Assembly: GCA_910586645.1 (NCBI GenBank)
Contig: CAJUIS010000021.1
Location: 1 to 40,282 of the forward strand
DNA from: an uncultured Lachnospiraceae bacterium
Lineage (GTDB): Bacteria; Bacillota; Clostridia; Lachnospirales; Lachnospiraceae
DNA length: 40,282 bases
Direction: 5' to 3'
Shown here: piece after piece, positions 1 through 8,616 of the stretch
Position numbering within the stretch: the first letter of the stretch is position 1
Layout of the letters: each line of letters starts with the position of its first letter
Made by a program: the position numbers and the translations under genes
The notes under the pieces: model-generated
Databases searched by the model: none
What the model was told of the DNA's origin: nothing
The model's input: only the letters and a program-made list of their open reading frames with translations

Positions 1-68
1 ATTGCCAATGTATCATTTCCCACCCCATCTCCATAAGAGAGCGTTGGCAGCAATTGTAAAATCTTCAT
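1..68 (-). CDS. Glycosyltransferase, N-terminal fragment (cut by window edge)
   Basis: Only the first 22 codons are visible, reading MKILQLLPTLSYGDGVGNDT and then LA. An opening beta strand followed by a glycine-rich turn is typical of the N-terminus of GT4-type glycosyltransferases. The ATG at 66-68 has a GAGGTG ribosome binding site a few bases upstream, at about 73-78, and follows the preceding gene after 17 bases, so it looks like the next gene of the same operon. The family call rests on this short N-terminus and on context; the rest lies outside the window. Confidence 0.6.
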   Translation of the reverse strand, partial: MKILQLLPTLSYGDGVGNDTLA

Positions 69-85
69 TTTTCACCTCAATACTC

Positions 86-508
86 TCATTCGCCTTTCAT
101 CTCTTTTAACTCATTTTCCAGCTTATCTATCTTTGTCTTATATTCTTCTAATTCCGCCATATATGCTTTCATCTGATTTATGCACTTTAAATTGCTTACA
201 TTATAAGCGTTCTGGAAATCCACAAGTGGAACTATGATAAATCTGGTGAGCTTACGAATAACTCTTTTTATAAATACTGTAAAAGGGTTCCTTCCATTTA
301 CAGGAACATGAAAAGAATTACTGCAGTTATGCATTAAAAAATCCAATTCTGACAGAAGAACTTCTTCATCATATTTTTCTCCATTCTGCATCACTGCTTT
401 CGGCATCTCAATCTCATCAAAACTTATCGGTTCTTTATCATATCCTCTGTCTTTTATATTCTGCCGAATTTCTTTCATAATTTCTTCAATATTAATCTCC
501 GTATTCAT
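86..508 (-). CDS. Small coiled-coil protein of polysaccharide loci (hypothetical)
   Basis: A 140-residue protein with no enzymatic motif that I recognise. It opens with a helical segment (IEEIMKEIRQNIKDRGY, residues 7-23), has a basic amphipathic stretch (FIKRVIRK at 79-86, then hydrophobic residues and a proline) and ends in a predicted coiled coil (about 108-138). The basic stretch is very like one near the N-terminus of the upstream 740-residue GT-methyltransferase, followed in both by P, Q and N at similar spacing. This suggests a shared membrane-surface or docking element. A strong AGGAG site precedes the ATG by 6-7 bases, and the gene starts 9 bases after the upstream stop. Function unknown; a scaffold or partner of the neighbouring transferases is my inference. 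Confidence 0.75.
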   Translation of the reverse strand: MNTEINIEEIMKEIRQNIKDRGYDKEPISFDEIEMPKAVMQNGEKYDEEVLLSELDFLMHNCSNSFHVPVNGRNPFTVFIKRVIRKLTRFIIVPLVDFQNAYNVSNLKCINQMKAYMAELEEYKTKIDKLENELKEMKGE

Positions 509-517
509 ATACCTCTC

Positions 518-2740
518 CTATCTTGCTTTAGTCACTCCAAAAGTCCATGTAATTGGTTCATTCACACATTCTTCCGGTATGTTTTCCATTAAATTATTTC
601 CAATGGCAATAACATACTCAACATTGAAACCATTCTCTTTCATCTCCGCAACCATTTCCTCTTTTGTCATAAAGATATCATAAATATTATATTTATCCCA
701 GCCGTTTTGATTACGGACAGGCATTTCAAATTTAATGTTTGGAACATCAAAAATCAATATGCCCTTTGGCGTCAGATTCCTTTTTATTTTTTTATACAAA
801 ACCTTTCTTTGAAAATATTCAAAATGACGAATATACCGAAAAGTCGTGATTACATCAAACTGCCTTTCAATCTTATCCTCAAAATAATCCATTTTCTTTG
901 TTTCCAGATTATCGAAATTCTCAAATCGCTTTTTTAAAATACGAAGCATTTCTTCAGACGAATCCGCCCCAAGGCACTCTCCATATTTTAAATTTTCCTG
1001 CATAATTCTTCCGTCTCCCGGAGCAATATCCAGGATATTAATATCTTCTCCTCTAAATCGGTCTTTTATAATACTTCCAATGGAAGTCCTCTCCAATAAA
1101 TCAATACAATTCTCCGGAAACTGTATAAAGCGATCCTTATTATAATTTTCTGCAATTTCAAACTGAGAATAATAAGCTTTAATTTCTGAAGGACCTTTTA
1201 CTAAATTTTTTCCTGCTGATTCTAAATCTCTTCTCCATTCTCCGATTGTCGTAATATTTTTTGGAAGATATGCTTCAGCATAACGTTCCATTTCAACCAC
1301 AAGATTCGTTTCAGAAATTTCCTGTTTCAAAAGCAGCGCCTTTTCTCTTCCACTGTATTCATCATAATGATTCTTTATTTTTTGAATGGACATTTTTATT
1401 TCAGAACTTGTTGTTCCGCAAACTTCTCCAATGCCAAATTTATCAATAAGATCTGCAATCCCTGATACCTTCGTTGCTATGACAGGTATTCCCTGGAGCA
1501 TCGCCTCTAATGCCGAAAACGAACAGGCATGATTATTCTCAATTGACACATATGGAATAAGCAACAGATCAATCCTATCATAAAAAGCCTGCATATCCTG
1601 TCTGCCATATAAAACTTTGCAATGCTCCATATGCATCCATTCTTCCTGAACTGGAATTTGTTCACTCCTCCAGAGAATTTCAAACTCACACTCCGCATTA
1701 TCTGACATGACCTCTGTCAGCAAATCCATCCCCCGGTCTATCCACTGTTCTTTCCCCATAGGCGAAGATGCAAATCCGATAACTGTCTTTTCATTCACAT
1801 CTCTTTTCTTGTATTTCCAGACAGAAGTGTCAATTACAGGATATTTCACATTTACATTTTTAAATCCCGCTTCCTTCATAAGATTTTGCGCTTTTTTCGA
1901 ATAAACATCATATCGTTGAAATCCCATATCGTTTAAATGACGCGTATGCTCGTAATGATCAGGTTCCACGCCCATTAAGGGATCCTGTCCGGTCAGTCTG
2001 ACAATTAACTTATATTTAAAAAACAAACTTCTTGCCCGATACACAATCGAAATATTTGACTCTAAAAGAACAACAAGCTTTATATTTCGTTCTGCAAAAT
2101 ATTTTTCCAGTAATTCTTCCGGAACATAAGCAATATTTCCCTGATATTCAATGCTTTCCTGTTCTTCTACCGACACCATCTGCACATAATATCTGCTCCA
2201 ACGTCTCATTACGGTATACAGGTCCAATGCTTCTTTACGAATTGCTTCTACTTCAGAATTCCTCTTGAGTCCAAAACATAATATCAGGATTACATCCTGC
2301 ATCTTACGCTGCAGCAGGCTATTCTCTATATCAGACTGAAAAATATTCTGTATCTGTGAAAGCTGCTGTTCAACAGACTCACTTTTGTTTTCTTTTAAAA
2401 ACCGAATCTGCTCATTTAGTTTTATATCATCCATCACATTCACATCATTTGCTGCGGACAATTCTCCAAAAAGTAAATTATGATTTCTTTTGCTCATTAC
2501 ATAATCTAAATCTGTACGATATCTTTCTATCTGATCCTTCAAACCGGCCAACGTTTCTTCCATATCTTTTGTTTGAACGTAAAACTGCCGATTCAAATCA
2601 TTCTGTTTTTCTCCTATCGGTTTTAACATCCATAAAATCATTTTTCTAATGACTTTTTTTATAAATAATTTTAAGCCCTTCTGATCTTCAATTTCATAAG
2701 TAAATGCTTCAATATTTCTTTTATCAATCTTTTCCTTCAT
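518..2740 (-). CDS. Glycosyltransferase-methyltransferase fusion with N-terminal coiled coil
   Basis: The N-terminal 100 residues hold a basic amphipathic helix (FIKKVIRK, 26-33) and a coiled coil. Residues of roughly 150-490 look like a GT-B glycosyltransferase (GT4-like; SFSALEAMLQG matches the C-terminal nucleotide-sugar motif). Residues of about 520-740 are a class I SAM methyltransferase with motif I ILDIAPGDGR at 569-578. I chose the ATG at 2738-2740 because AAGGGAG lies 6 bases before it and it clears the upstream stop; the longer reading to 2767 overlaps wzt by 16 bases and has no good ribosome site. It sits next to an ABC ATPase with a C-terminal glycan-binding type extension. In such systems a terminal methyl group often marks finished chains, so it may add and cap the last sugar. 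Linkage and sugar cannot be read from sequence. Confidence 0.85.
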   Translation of the reverse strand: MKEKIDKRNIEAFTYEIEDQKGLKLFIKKVIRKMILWMLKPIGEKQNDLNRQFYVQTKDMEETLAGLKDQIERYRTDLDYVMSKRNHNLLFGELSAANDVNVMDDIKLNEQIRFLKENKSESVEQQLSQIQNIFQSDIENSLLQRKMQDVILILCFGLKRNSEVEAIRKEALDLYTVMRRWSRYYVQMVSVEEQESIEYQGNIAYVPEELLEKYFAERNIKLVVLLESNISIVYRARSLFFKYKLIVRLTGQDPLMGVEPDHYEHTRHLNDMGFQRYDVYSKKAQNLMKEAGFKNVNVKYPVIDTSVWKYKKRDVNEKTVIGFASSPMGKEQWIDRGMDLLTEVMSDNAECEFEILWRSEQIPVQEEWMHMEHCKVLYGRQDMQAFYDRIDLLLIPYVSIENNHACSFSALEAMLQGIPVIATKVSGIADLIDKFGIGEVCGTTSSEIKMSIQKIKNHYDEYSGREKALLLKQEISETNLVVEMERYAEAYLPKNITTIGEWRRDLESAGKNLVKGPSEIKAYYSQFEIAENYNKDRFIQFPENCIDLLERTSIGSIIKDRFRGEDINILDIAPGDGRIMQENLKYGECLGADSSEEMLRILKKRFENFDNLETKKMDYFEDKIERQFDVITTFRYIRHFEYFQRKVLYKKIKRNLTPKGILIFDVPNIKFEMPVRNQNGWDKYNIYDIFMTKEEMVAEMKENGFNVEYVIAIGNNLMENIPEECVNEPITWTFGVTKAR

Positions 2741-2751
2741 CTCAATCTCCC

Positions 2752-3984
2752 TTAATTGATTTTCCATGAATGTTCAATCCTGGCAACGCCTACTTCATCA
2801 ACATCAGAATATATTTTAAAACGAACGGCTTCTTTTAAATAAACATAAGGCAGCATATCCAATTTTCGAATCGCTACATCAATCCAATATTCTCCTGCAA
2901 TAAAATTCATTTTATCAATATGACAAATTATCGTTCCCTGTCTATTTAATTTTAAATTATCCATTCGTTCCCGTTGTGTATTAGTGCCATAACAAACCAC
3001 TCCGTCATTTCGGCAAAAAAGCAAACCCAATAACGTTTCCTCTATTTTTTCTGCATTTACTTTATAATCAATAACTAAATCTATTTTCTCTCCGCATTTA
3101 ATTACCGTTTTTTCTGTTCCCTGTCCGTCTTTAAGTCTGACCCCGGTAATTTCAACGGCCGTTTTTTTCTGCTCCGCCGTCTCCTCTGAATAGTCTTCCT
3201 CCTGCGCCTGCTGTAATTTTTTCATTTTTTCATTATGGGTTCTTTCCATCTCTCCCATATAATCCATGTACTCCGGATGCACCCTGGCAGGCCGCCCCAT
3301 TTTTCGGATTCTGCCATTATCTATCCAATAACTCCTCTCACATATTTGCTCAATCTGACTCAACGAATGGGACACAATTACAATCGTTGTCCCCCTTTCC
3401 TTTATCTCTCTTAATTTATTGAAACATTTTGCCTGAAAAGCAGCGTCTCCAACCGCTAAAATTTCATCAATCAGTAAAATATCCGCATCTACGTTTATCG
3501 CCACGGAAAAGGCCAGACGCATATACATACCGGAAGAATACGTTCTTACAGGATTATCAATAAACTCTTCCAGCTCAGAAAATTCAATAATTCCATCCAG
3601 ACGTCTATCGATCTCACTTTTTGTCAGGCCAAATATAGCTGCATTGATATAAATATTCTCTCTACCGCTCATATCCGGATGAAAACCTGCTCCAAGCTCA
3701 ATTAAACTGGATATCCTGCCCTTCATCTCAATTGTTCCGCCATCCGGATACATAATCCTGGTAAGCAATTTCAATGTCGTGCTTTTGCCGCATCCATTAT
3801 GTCCAATCAGGCCGATCGCCTCTCCTTTTTTCACCTCAAAACTAATCCCGTTTAACACTTTTCTTTCTTCGTAAGAACGACGTCTGCGGAACAGAATCTT
3901 TTCTTTCATTGTATGTCCCTTATCAAAATAGACTTTAAAAGACTTTGTTAAATCATGGACTTCTATTGCGTTTCCATCTTTCAT
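2752..3984 (-). CDS. wzt: ABC transporter ATPase for polysaccharide export, with C-terminal substrate domain (Wzt/TagH type), exporter 1
   Basis: 410 residues. The ATPase domain (about 1-240) has Walker A GHNGCGKST, signature TYSSGM, Walker B ILLIDE and the downstream switch histidine (IVSHS). A charged linker (about 240-270) leads to a beta-rich C-terminal domain (about 275-410), as in Wzt proteins that recognise a modified chain end. It overlaps the permease gene by one base (TAATG) and the start has GGAGG 7 bases upstream. It energises export of a lipid-linked polysaccharide across the membrane from the cytoplasm. The C-terminal domain implies that a capped non-reducing end is required, and the adjacent methyltransferase fusion fits that role. 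Confidence 0.92.
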   Translation of the reverse strand: MKDGNAIEVHDLTKSFKVYFDKGHTMKEKILFRRRRSYEERKVLNGISFEVKKGEAIGLIGHNGCGKSTTLKLLTRIMYPDGGTIEMKGRISSLIELGAGFHPDMSGRENIYINAAIFGLTKSEIDRRLDGIIEFSELEEFIDNPVRTYSSGMYMRLAFSVAINVDADILLIDEILAVGDAAFQAKCFNKLREIKERGTTIVIVSHSLSQIEQICERSYWIDNGRIRKMGRPARVHPEYMDYMGEMERTHNEKMKKLQQAQEEDYSEETAEQKKTAVEITGVRLKDGQGTEKTVIKCGEKIDLVIDYKVNAEKIEETLLGLLFCRNDGVVCYGTNTQRERMDNLKLNRQGTIICHIDKMNFIAGEYWIDVAIRKLDMLPYVYLKEAVRFKIYSDVDEVGVARIEHSWKIN

Positions 3985-4763
3985 TATAACTCCTCCACAA
4001 AATGCTTCTGCAAACGATGAAATACGATCCAGCCGGCAATCAGAACAGCAATTCCCGTCACAACCGCCAAAAGCAGCGTTTTCATCTGCGGCGCTGTTCC
4101 AAAATATAAAATATCCCTGTATGCGACAATCACCGGCGTCATTGGATTAAGAGCAAATATCCCTCTCAGTTGTTCCGGCACTGCATCCACAGAGTACATC
4201 ACCGGAGTCAGAAACTGCCATGCCATTGTTACAATCCCAAGAATATATTCCAAATCCCTCAGATATACAGTGATGGCAGATGTAAGCATCGCCATACCGA
4301 GCGCGAGAACATATTCAATTATCATAATCAGCGGCAAATATAAAATTGCAATAAAATTCAAAGTATGTCCGGATAAAATCAGCACGGCAAAAATGACAAT
4401 AAAACTCAAAAGCATATTAACAAACTGACTGGTAACATAGGCAATCGGCAGCACTTCTCTCGGAAAGTAAATCTTCTTTACCATTTCCTGCTGCGCCCAT
4501 ATGCAGCTTGAGCCTCCAGCTAAAGAGGTACTGAAAAAAATCCAGGGAACAAGCGCCACAAACAGAAAAATATAATAATCTTCTATTCCCGCTCTCATAA
4601 TAACGGAAAATACCATTGTATAAACTGCAAGCTGCAGCAGCGGGTTCAAAAAAGTCCACAAAAAACCAAGCGCCGAACCTTTATATCTGCCCTTTAAATC
4701 TCTTTTTACAAGTGAAAATATCATCTCACGGTATGAATAAAGTTCCTTTATCCTGTTAAACAT
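3984..4763 (-). CDS. wzm: ABC transporter permease for polysaccharide export (Wzm/TagG type), exporter 1
   Basis: 259 residues with about six membrane segments in the ABC-2 arrangement. The N-terminal amphipathic part (SLVKRDLKGRYKGSALGFLW) is the usual gate-helix motif of Wzm/TagG permeases, followed by LNPLLQ and hydrophobic segments, then GIFALNPMTPVIVAYRDILYFG near the C-terminus. It pairs with the ATPase that follows in the same transcript. AGGAGAGG precedes the ATG. Length is normal for the family. Confidence 0.92.
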   Translation of the reverse strand: MFNRIKELYSYREMIFSLVKRDLKGRYKGSALGFLWTFLNPLLQLAVYTMVFSVIMRAGIEDYYIFLFVALVPWIFFSTSLAGGSSCIWAQQEMVKKIYFPREVLPIAYVTSQFVNMLLSFIVIFAVLILSGHTLNFIAILYLPLIMIIEYVLALGMAMLTSAITVYLRDLEYILGIVTMAWQFLTPVMYSVDAVPEQLRGIFALNPMTPVIVAYRDILYFGTAPQMKTLLLAVVTGIAVLIAGWIVFHRLQKHFVEEL

Positions 4764-4771
4764 GACCTCTC

Positions 4772-5965
4772 CTATCCCAGTATTTTCTTCAGCTTTTCTT
4801 CCACAACATCCCAGCAGTAATTTTCCTCCACATACTGTTCTGCTTTCCTCTGTAACTTCTCATATGCTGTTTCCGTTATCGCTCCAAGCCGTTTCATGCA
4901 CTGTAAAAATTCATTCTCATTTTGATAAAAAGCAGCCCCTCCGCTTTTTTGTGCATGTCCTCTTAATACAGCGCAATTCCCATTTACAATTCCCGGCGTT
5001 CCAAGAGCCATTCCTTCCAGCAACGCAATTGACAAACTCTCATACAAAGAAGGAAGCCAGAGATATTTTGCACCTGCAATTGCCGCATATTTCTCTTCTT
5101 CTGACACAAAGCCCAGATAGTGTATATCCGGATGATCCGGGATCTCAAGCATACTTTTTCCAATTATAACAAGCTGAATCGTATCCGACTTATATAATTT
5201 CTTATATTTCTGAAAAAAGGCAAACATCTCGTCGCACTTTTTTCCAACGTCTACCCTTCCGGCATAAATCAGATATTCTCCGTCTATATGATACTTATCC
5301 CGAAATGAATTTACTGCCTTTTTTTTTCTTTCTGTCTCTTTTAATTCATCCGGAATATCAATGCCGACGCCAATCACGTCATTTGCGACTGTTTCATTAT
5401 GAAAACAATCCTGTACAAATGCCTTTTCTTCTTCCGTTAAAAACAAGATACCTTTGGGGCGGCAAAACACCTTTCTGTAAAACGGAAAATAGATATACGG
5501 TTCATCGTGCGCTGTAGGTATCAAAACAGCTTTTTCCTGTACCTCGGGCAATCCTTTTGCCGTCGTATAATAAAGATATGTTACAAAAATAAATATATCG
5601 TAACGGCTTTTATATTTTTTTATATACCGAATCAAATCCGGCGTATACGGTCCCTGCTCCCGTATCCACCAGTCGTCCAAATAAATTCCAAGTTTTGAAA
5701 GTATTCCTGTCAGCTTGCTCACGACTCGGAACCGAAGCATCTTTCGCTGCCGTTTTACCAAAAAACGCCTTACTTTCACGCCATTTATATTCTGAATCCC
5801 TTTTGGATAATGATTTTTCCACGTATTGTAATCCAATGCGGCAGTTGTTAAAATCTCCACGTCATAATGCCGATTCAGATGCTCCGCAATCAGTCTGGTA
5901 TAATACTCTGATCCGCCATTTACTTCCAAACCATATCTCTGATTTACAATCGCTATTCTTTTCAT
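4772..5965 (-). CDS. Glycosyltransferase, GT4 type
   Basis: 397 residues with a two-Rossmann-fold GT-B architecture. The N-terminus (MKRIAIVNQRYGLEVNGGSE) carries the glycine-rich acceptor-side loop typical of GT4 retaining enzymes. The C-terminal half has a beta strand plus loop (YLIYAGRVDVGKKCDEMF) and the E-x7-E signature in YESLSIALLEGMALGTP. It is a cytoplasmic or membrane-associated enzyme extending a lipid-linked glycan. It overlaps the upstream GT4 gene by 4 bases (ATGA), which implies translational coupling. Donor and acceptor are unknown. Confidence 0.88.
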   Translation of the reverse strand: MKRIAIVNQRYGLEVNGGSEYYTRLIAEHLNRHYDVEILTTAALDYNTWKNHYPKGIQNINGVKVRRFLVKRQRKMLRFRVVSKLTGILSKLGIYLDDWWIREQGPYTPDLIRYIKKYKSRYDIFIFVTYLYYTTAKGLPEVQEKAVLIPTAHDEPYIYFPFYRKVFCRPKGILFLTEEEKAFVQDCFHNETVANDVIGVGIDIPDELKETERKKKAVNSFRDKYHIDGEYLIYAGRVDVGKKCDEMFAFFQKYKKLYKSDTIQLVIIGKSMLEIPDHPDIHYLGFVSEEEKYAAIAGAKYLWLPSLYESLSIALLEGMALGTPGIVNGNCAVLRGHAQKSGGAAFYQNENEFLQCMKRLGAITETAYEKLQRKAEQYVEENYCWDVVEEKLKKILG

Positions 5966-7233
5966 TTTCTTTCCAATTCTTTATAAATTTCCTTCAGCCT
6001 TTTTCGTATCAGTCCTGCCGCCCGCTCCATTCCCAGAACCTCCTGCGCATGGATTTTCGCTTTTTCGGACAGCTCCTGATAAAACTCCCTGTCCTCATAA
6101 AGTTTTCTCATGTATCCGGCAGCCTGTAAAACATCCGGATCCGCCCAGCGGTTCCCTGCTTTAAACGGAGGCATATCCTTTTCTATAACGGTCATTTTAT
6201 AATCCACCATACATGCAACCTGATCGTTCATAAATTCCGTGTTGGACGACCAATTCGTAGCAATCGCAGGCGTGCCAAGAAGCATTGCTTCCGCAAGCAC
6301 AAGGCCAAAACCTTCCGCGCGATGAAGCGATACAACAACATCTGCACATTTCGTCAGACTATTGATCTGATCTCTGTTTAATGTCTCTTTTATCAGATAT
6401 ACATTTATATATCCTTCTAAAAACGCAGCTATCCTTGTTTCATCTTCTTTTGCAGGATTGTTAATTTTAATAACAAGCCCTACATTTTCATTTTCTTTTT
6501 TAAATGCCCGCTTAAATGCTTTTAACACACCCAGCGGATTTTTACGTTCCATCCCGCTGCTGTGATCATATATCATTAAAAACAGGAACTTGTCTTCCGG
6601 CAGTCTAAAATCTGTACGGCTGTATTTCCGGTGAATCGGAGCATTTACATGGTACGGCATACATTTCACCGGAAGATCCGTTTTCTTCCGTATGGCACCA
6701 CAAATAAACTCTGATGGCGCCCAGATTTCATCCAGACAGTGAAAACACGGAGTCCACTCGTCTGGAAACTCCTCCAATTCCCAGAGCCAATACGCAATGT
6801 TATATCGATAATCCCATGTGGATTTGTCCATCTGAAGGTAAGTAATGCCAAGTTCATGCGGATTGATATGAATTAAATTAATATCATAAGGAAGTCTGTT
6901 TCTGATTTTTTCATCCCAGGACGTATCCCCTGTTTTCTGTGTGCCAAGCTGCGCATACTGATAGACGCTCAGAGGGACTTTTGTATGCTCCAATGCAGAC
7001 GCAACAAGACGACAGCTCTGCCCCAGACCTGTCTCCGCTTTGATATTCCCAATGAGATTAACGCCTCTTTTATAACGTCCTGCCTGATAAGGAAGGACAT
7101 TCATCCCTTCCAGTTTCCCAAAACTGCCGGAAATCATTTTTCCTTTCATCTTACGAAGCAGCCCGACCGGAAAAATTTTCAGCAGTACAGGTTTTAATAT
7201 ATTGGTAATACGCAGTATAAATTTTGATATCAT
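5962..7233 (-). CDS. Glycosyltransferase, GT4 type
   Basis: 423 residues. A hydrophobic, basic N-terminal segment (about 1-35) may hold it at the membrane. GNIKAETGLGQSCR (about 62-75) is the acceptor-side glycine loop, and HRAEGFGLVLAEAMLLGTP carries the E-x7-E motif. The WELEEFPDEW-like and EIWAPSEF-like patterns recall mannosyl- or related transferases of capsule clusters, but I cannot name the sugar. GGAG lies 7 bases before the ATG. It is the first gene after a 249-base non-coding gap with its own promoter and repeats, so it appears to open a separate transcription unit. Confidence 0.86.
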   Translation of the reverse strand: MISKFILRITNILKPVLLKIFPVGLLRKMKGKMISGSFGKLEGMNVLPYQAGRYKRGVNLIGNIKAETGLGQSCRLVASALEHTKVPLSVYQYAQLGTQKTGDTSWDEKIRNRLPYDINLIHINPHELGITYLQMDKSTWDYRYNIAYWLWELEEFPDEWTPCFHCLDEIWAPSEFICGAIRKKTDLPVKCMPYHVNAPIHRKYSRTDFRLPEDKFLFLMIYDHSSGMERKNPLGVLKAFKRAFKKENENVGLVIKINNPAKEDETRIAAFLEGYINVYLIKETLNRDQINSLTKCADVVVSLHRAEGFGLVLAEAMLLGTPAIATNWSSNTEFMNDQVACMVDYKMTVIEKDMPPFKAGNRWADPDVLQAAGYMRKLYEDREFYQELSEKAKIHAQEVLGMERAAGLIRKRLKEIYKELERK

Positions 7234-7291
7234 TTATTTTCTCCATATCAGATACAAATGGATTTCCCATTCATCTGTTTTGTACGCTCTT

Positions 7292-7417
7292 ATGGCCATT
7301 CGGCCGTTTCACAAAGTATACCCTCTGGGGCATCCCATTATGGCCATTCGGCCGTTTCACAAAGTATACCCTCTGGGGCATCCCATTATGGCCATTCGGC
7401 CGTTTCACAAAGTATAC
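7292..7417. repeat. 48-bp direct tandem repeat, about 2.6 copies, in the leader before the GT4 gene
   Basis: Copies at 7292-7339 and 7340-7387 are identical, and a third partial copy runs 7388-7417. Each unit contains a GGCC-N4-GGCC inverted repeat and a GGG-N3-CCC inverted repeat. On the minus strand each also contains TATACT, which in the outermost copy serves as a -10 box. Because 48 is a multiple of three, reading frames stay open through the array and give a 16-residue repeat that I do not regard as a protein. The array would lie mostly in the 5' leader of the gene starting at 7233. From memory, similar units occur between genes in other gut clostridia; I could not check this. Confidence 0.9.
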
Positions 7418-7439
7418 TCTATCCATGACGATATTTCAA
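7411..7439 (-). promoter_or_regulatory. Predicted sigma-A promoter for the 7233-1 block
   Basis: On the minus strand the -35 is TTGAAA (7434-7439) and the -10 is TATACT (7411-7416), with a 17-base spacer. Each hexamer matches consensus at 5 of 6 positions. The start site would fall near 7404, giving a leader of about 170 bases that runs through the tandem repeat. The rest of the 7234-7482 gap is AT-rich and I see no clear intrinsic terminator for the upstream gene. Confidence 0.65.
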
Positions 7440-7482
7440 CTTTTTTACATTTTTTACAATAAAATCAATTTATGTTTTTTTC

Positions 7483-8616
7483 TTATCTCCCCAACTCCCG
7501 ATAAACCCCCAGCGTCTTCTCAAGCATCCCTGTTATCTGGTATTCTTCTTTCACACGCTGTTTTGCGCGCGCTCCCATCTCTTCCCGTTCTTTGGGATGC
7601 TTTACCATCCAATTCATGGCGTCTGCAAGCTCCTGCACATTTTCCGGCTCCACGGTAATCCCCGTCTTTCCGTGGACGCTCACATACGGAACGCCGCTTT
7701 TTAAGTTTGTGTTGATGACTGGCTTTGCGTATGACATCGCCTCAATCTGGACAAGGCCGAACGCTTCGCTCCTTGCGATTGACGGCAGCACAAACACGTC
7801 GCAGTCTTCAAACTGTCTGTACAGTTCTTCTTTTTCCGCCGCGCCAAGAAAATGCACCCGATCCGTCAGATGGAAGCTCTCTGCCATTGCTTTTAGCTCG
7901 TCTGTCATCACGCCGTCGCCCACCAGCGTAAGCTCTGCGTTCTTTACCCGGCGAAACGCCTCCAGCAGGACTTTGCATCCCTTATAATAAATCAGACGTC
8001 CGACAAACAAAAACCGGACGGGGCGCTTCTCATTCTGCGGAAACGCCTTAAGCGGCCTTTGTGCAAGCCACGCGTCCGCTCTTTTCTCAAGCTCCGGATC
8101 CACGCCGTATGGAATCACCCTGCATTTCCCTGCATAGGGCTTTAAATAAGCCGATCCGTCGATGTGCCCCTGCGTCGCTGTGATAATGACGTCGGCTCTC
8201 TTTAAAAACCGCTCCATAATAGGCTTATAAAGCAGCATCATCTTTTTCTGCCTGACAACGTCACTGTGCCACCAGACAACCACTTTCCCCTGATATCCGG
8301 AAAGAAGCTCCGCAAGATCCCCTATCGGAAACGGCATATGGAACTGTATAATGTCATAATTTTTTGAAACCCTTCTGAAATCACGGATAAATTTTACAGA
8401 CAAAGGCAGGTTTCCAAGCATAAAAAAACTGCCGGAGCGGTGCACTTTTACGCCGCCGATCGTCTCGGTTTTGTCTGTTCTGTCTTCGCTGCATACCAAA
8501 ACCCTCATATTAACCCTGTCTTTCAGGCCCTCCGCAAGCTCCTGCACGACGCGTTCGACGCCTCCGGTAAACGGGTAGTATAATTTATTCACCTGCAGTA
8601 CGTTTTGTTTCTTCAT
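7483..8616 (-). CDS. Glycosyltransferase, GT4 type
   Basis: 377 residues from the ATG at 8614-8616, chosen because AGAGGGG precedes it and it forms a 4-base ATGA overlap with the upstream gene. The frame is open further upstream but that part has no family similarity. The N-terminus VNKLYYPFTGGVERVVQELA is the classic GT4 opening. The C-terminal domain has FLFVGRLIYYKG and the E-x7-E motif in SEAFGLVQIEAMSYAKP. Together with the reductase, phosphoglycosyl transferase and CapD-like gene just upstream it forms a typical initiation cassette. It probably adds the second sugar to the first lipid-linked residue; that role is inferred from position. Confidence 0.88.
   Translation of the reverse strand: MKKQNVLQVNKLYYPFTGGVERVVQELAEGLKDRVNMRVLVCSEDRTDKTETIGGVKVHRSGSFFMLGNLPLSVKFIRDFRRVSKNYDIIQFHMPFPIGDLAELLSGYQGKVVVWWHSDVVRQKKMMLLYKPIMERFLKRADVIITATQGHIDGSAYLKPYAGKCRVIPYGVDPELEKRADAWLAQRPLKAFPQNEKRPVRFLFVGRLIYYKGCKVLLEAFRRVKNAELTLVGDGVMTDELKAMAESFHLTDRVHFLGAAEKEELYRQFEDCDVFVLPSIARSEAFGLVQIEAMSYAKPVINTNLKSGVPYVSVHGKTGITVEPENVQELADAMNWMVKHPKEREEMGARAKQRVKEEYQITGMLEKTLGVYRELGR

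Noticed and set aside
7292..7417. Possible CRISPR array
   Set aside because: The units abut directly with no variable spacers, there are fewer than three full copies, and no cas genes are present.
7202..7658. Plus-strand frames with a 16-residue repeat (MAIRPFHKVYPLGHPI type) across the tandem repeat
   Set aside because: The 48-base unit is a multiple of three, so every frame repeats and can stay open. There is no ribosome site or family similarity, and the region is better explained as a leader repeat.
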